A stretch of 64,000 bases of DNA from Aerococcus sp. (GTDB lineage Bacteria; Bacillota; Bacilli; Lactobacillales; Aerococcaceae). Location of the stretch: positions 156,850-220,849 of the forward strand of contig JAUMZE010000002.1 in assembly GCA_030528285.1 (NCBI GenBank), in the 5' to 3' direction. Shown here piece after piece: positions 62,235-64,000 of the stretch (its first letter is position 1; the number at the start of each line of letters is the position of its first letter). Both the position numbers and the translations under genes were made by a program. The notes under the pieces were generated by a model, which saw only the letters and a list, made by a program, of their open reading frames with translations, was not told where the DNA came from and did not search any database.

Positions 62235-62664
62235 GATTCAATACCTCCTTGATTCGTTGGAAATAGCGACGTGAGACACTCGTTTTTTGTCCGTCTTTGA
62301 ACTGAATCTCAATGATCCCGTTTTTAGTGAACTTGAAGCGCTCAATGAAAGCAAGCTGGACCAGCTCAGAGCGCGAAATTTGTACGAAACTCTGTGGCAG
62401 ACGGGCGATCAACTGATAGAGGCGTTCATTGAGGAGATATTCCTTGCCCTCCGCATAACAGTAGACATGTTTGTTTGCAGCATAGATCTGTTGAATGTGA
62501 CTGAGTTCGATATAGACATTCTCCTCATTGTGTTGCCCCACTAAACGGAAAATCTCTCTTTCAGCAAAGTTAATAATGCGTTCAACACTCGGCGTTTTTT
62601 CACGAGCGAGTAGATGCAGTTCGTCCGGTGAAACTTGATGATCGAATGTAGATGTTACTCGCAT
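62227..62664 (-). CDS. LytTR-domain transcriptional regulator
   Basis: The 145-residue protein has no receiver domain. The C-terminal LytTR DNA-binding domain covers about residues 45-145 (IELSHIQQIYAANKHVYCYAEGKEYLLNERLYQLIARLPQSFVQISRSELVQLAFIERF, then a KTSVSRRYFQRIKEVL end). The N-terminal part is short. With the overlapping DUF3021 gene it forms a LytTR regulatory system resembling HdrRM or BrsRM of streptococci, which control competence or bacteriocins. Start 62664 has AAAGGAGGG 6-7 bases upstream. Confidence 0.88.
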   Translation of the reverse strand: MRVTSTFDHQVSPDELHLLAREKTPSVERIINFAEREIFRLVGQHNEENVYIELSHIQQIYAANKHVYCYAEGKEYLLNERLYQLIARLPQSFVQISRSELVQLAFIERFKFTKNGIIEIQFKDGQKTSVSRRYFQRIKEVLNHV

Positions 62665-62851
62665 AGGAAGCCCTCCTTTCACTATTAGTATATCAGAGCA
62701 TCCATTCATAAAAGGAAATTTGGGATAAGTGGTGGTAGTGAGTGGACGAATGGAAGAAAAAATGCAAAAGTAACGTCCGTATCTGGATAGCTAATAAAAT
62801 ATTTCCAGAGGGATAAGGAAAAAGCTTGAGTGGAAGTTTCGTTTAATCTTG

Positions 62852-62866
62852 ATACAATCATTGTAT
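62852..62866. promoter_or_regulatory. Palindrome just upstream of the PRD regulator
   Basis: ATACAATCATTGTAT, a perfect 15-base palindrome with a central C, contains a TACAAT -10-like box and ends 11 bases before the ATG at 62878. It may be an operator for autoregulation. Confidence 0.45.
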
Positions 62867-62877
62867 AGGGTGATGAC

Positions 62878-64000
62878 ATGATTGAAACACGATTAAAGCA
62901 GATCTTTGACTATTTAACGGCGGATTACGCGTACCACACGGCGGCGGAAATCAGTCAAGTGATGAAACTCAGTGCAAAAACGGTTCGAAGTGAGATCGCG
63001 CATTTAAATGCCAAGATAGAAGGACACGGCATTCATATTGACGCCAAAGCAGGGAAGGGTTATCGATTCGTAATTGATAACAATGATCAGTTCAAGGCAT
63101 TTTTGAAGAATGACTGGTACAAAATCGCCTACTTCCAGCAAGCATCAGGAGAGAAAAATGTGCGTTATGAAAATATCATGCGGATTTTTCTATTTTCCAA
63201 TTCCTATATCAAGCAGCGGGAATTAGCGGAGATGTTCCATGTGAGCACCTCCCAGATCAATAAGGACCTGCCTGTGATTAAAGAGAATTTAAAGCGCTAT
63301 CATTTAGAGCTAGTCTCTAAACCGTATTACGGTATGAAAGTAATGGGTAAGGAAAAAGATATTCGCATGGCCATTAAGCAGGAGATTGGGGAAGATCCTG
63401 CTCTATTTGATGAGGACAAGGATAAGGGATTGTTTAATGCGATCCAAGATGTGATTGATACGATTGATTTTGGGGATTTCTACATGCCCTATATCAACTT
63501 CAAAAATCTGGTCATTCATATCTACATTGCGATTTTACGTATCGAACAAAAGCAATATATCCAGTTATCGAAGAAAGTCGCGAATAAAGTTGTCTCATAC
63601 GACGAATTCAAGGTCGCCAATAAGATCGTCGTGAACCTGCAGGAAAAGCTCGCGATCACGATTCCTCATGAGGAGTTATTGTATATCACAATGCATCTGA
63701 TCGCGAAAAACACTGTGATCGATCAGGAAAAGATCTCAACGGATATCTTAAATCTTAGTCAAGCCATGATTGAGGAAATCTACCGTGTCAGTAAATATGA
63801 TTTTAGAGATAATATCAATCTCTATTTTTCCTTGGCACTGCATCTGGGACCGTTGATTCACCGGATCAAATATGGATTCACGATGAAGAACCCGATCCTA
63901 GACGACATCAAGGAGAATAAGATTGCCTTTCTCTTGGCGACAATTGGATCAAATGTGATCAACGAAAAATATAAAACAACCCTGTCCGAAGATGAAATCG
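62878..64000 (+). CDS. PRD-containing transcriptional regulator, BglG/LicR/MtlR type (3' end outside window)
   Basis: The frame stays open to the end of the window (374 codons). It starts MIETRLKQIFDYLTADYAYHT with an HTH_11 domain (EISQVMKLSAKTVRSEIAHLN), then a second winged-helix (Mga-like) unit (QRELAEMFHVSTSQINKDLPVIKENLKRY). PRD1 follows from about residue 175 to 280 (NLVIHIYIAILRIEQKQY, LLYITMHLIAKN) and the start of PRD2 (NLYFSLALHLGPLIHRIKYGF). Such activators are controlled by PTS phosphorylation of PRD histidines. An EIIB/EIIA tail may lie beyond the window. It probably controls a PTS further downstream. Confidence 0.87.
   Translation, partial: MIETRLKQIFDYLTADYAYHTAAEISQVMKLSAKTVRSEIAHLNAKIEGHGIHIDAKAGKGYRFVIDNNDQFKAFLKNDWYKIAYFQQASGEKNVRYENIMRIFLFSNSYIKQRELAEMFHVSTSQINKDLPVIKENLKRYHLELVSKPYYGMKVMGKEKDIRMAIKQEIGEDPALFDEDKDKGLFNAIQDVIDTIDFGDFYMPYINFKNLVIHIYIAILRIEQKQYIQLSKKVANKVVSYDEFKVANKIVVNLQEKLAITIPHEELLYITMHLIAKNTVIDQEKISTDILNLSQAMIEEIYRVSKYDFRDNINLYFSLALHLGPLIHRIKYGFTMKNPILDDIKENKIAFLLATIGSNVINEKYKTTLSEDEI

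Overview
The window looks like a chromosomal segment of a mid-GC Gram-positive bacterium of the Lactobacillales, most likely Lactobacillaceae or a close relative. The supporting features are the bifunctional glutathione synthetase GshF, the rplU-prp-rpmA operon with a Prp-cleaved L27, the cysteine desulfurase-DUF1831-mnmA block, the recD2 / alaS (T-box) / ireB-ruvX-DUF1292 / mltG / greA housekeeping order, four sugar phosphotransferase (PTS) loci, several RpiR-type regulators, and CcpA-type cre sites. No rRNA, tRNA, phage, complete insertion sequence or CRISPR array was seen.

Layout. 0-4.2 kb: 3' end of mreC, mreD, a minus-strand mntH-uspA manganese/stress pair and a truncated dicarboxylate-type symporter behind an elaborate control region. 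4.3-8.5 kb: cysteine desulfurase, then a three-gene ABC importer of the TrpX/TrpY/TrpZ type behind a Tyr/Arg-rich leader peptide and attenuator. 8.6-14.3 kb: L21 leader and rplU-prp-rpmA, a YtxK-like methyltransferase with ackA, a uspA pseudogene and rarA. 14.4-19.8 kb: thiol and sulfur genes gshF, a second cysteine desulfurase, DUF1831, mnmA. 20-25.4 kb: mannose-family PTS with an oligo-1,6-glucosidase-like enzyme and an RpiR regulator. 25.4-29.3 kb: AT-richer island of secreted or membrane-anchored paralogues and a lipoprotein, partly decayed. 29.4-30.2 kb: OsmC and a LysR remnant. 30.2-36.8 kb: RpiR, Gnd, 2-hydroxyacid dehydrogenase, mannose-family PTS and HAD phosphatase, probably a gluconate/ketogluconate pathway. 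36.8-42.8 kb: AbrB-like protein, recD2, formate/nitrite-type channel, zinc-ribbon membrane protein, decayed nnrE. 42.9-48.2 kb: RpiR and a cellobiose-type PTS with 6-phospho-beta-glucosidase. 48.4-57 kb: deoxynucleoside kinase, NAD(P)-binding protein, alaS with T-box, ireB-ruvX-DUF1292, mltG, a GIY-YIG remnant, and greA behind a candidate structured RNA. 57-61.8 kb: PTS IIC, glycosylasparaginase, M20 dipeptidase, CutC and a convergent PTS IIB, probably for a glyco-asparagine. 61.8-64 kb: LytTR-DUF3021 pair and the start of a PRD-type PTS regulator.

The genes describe a fermentative, sugar-scavenging cell. The PTS loci feed phosphorylated sugars or sugar acids into glycolysis and the pentose phosphate route. 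AckA gives acetate and ATP, and the FNT channel moves formate or similar anions. The sulfur genes serve thiol homeostasis and tRNA thiolation. The most interesting non-standard signals are the leader-peptide attenuator at 5.5-5.8 kb, the multi-helix RNA candidate before greA, the secreted-paralogue island, the glyco-asparagine locus, and the acidic tails shared by PTS subunits. All functional statements come from reading the sequence and family knowledge; no database search was run.
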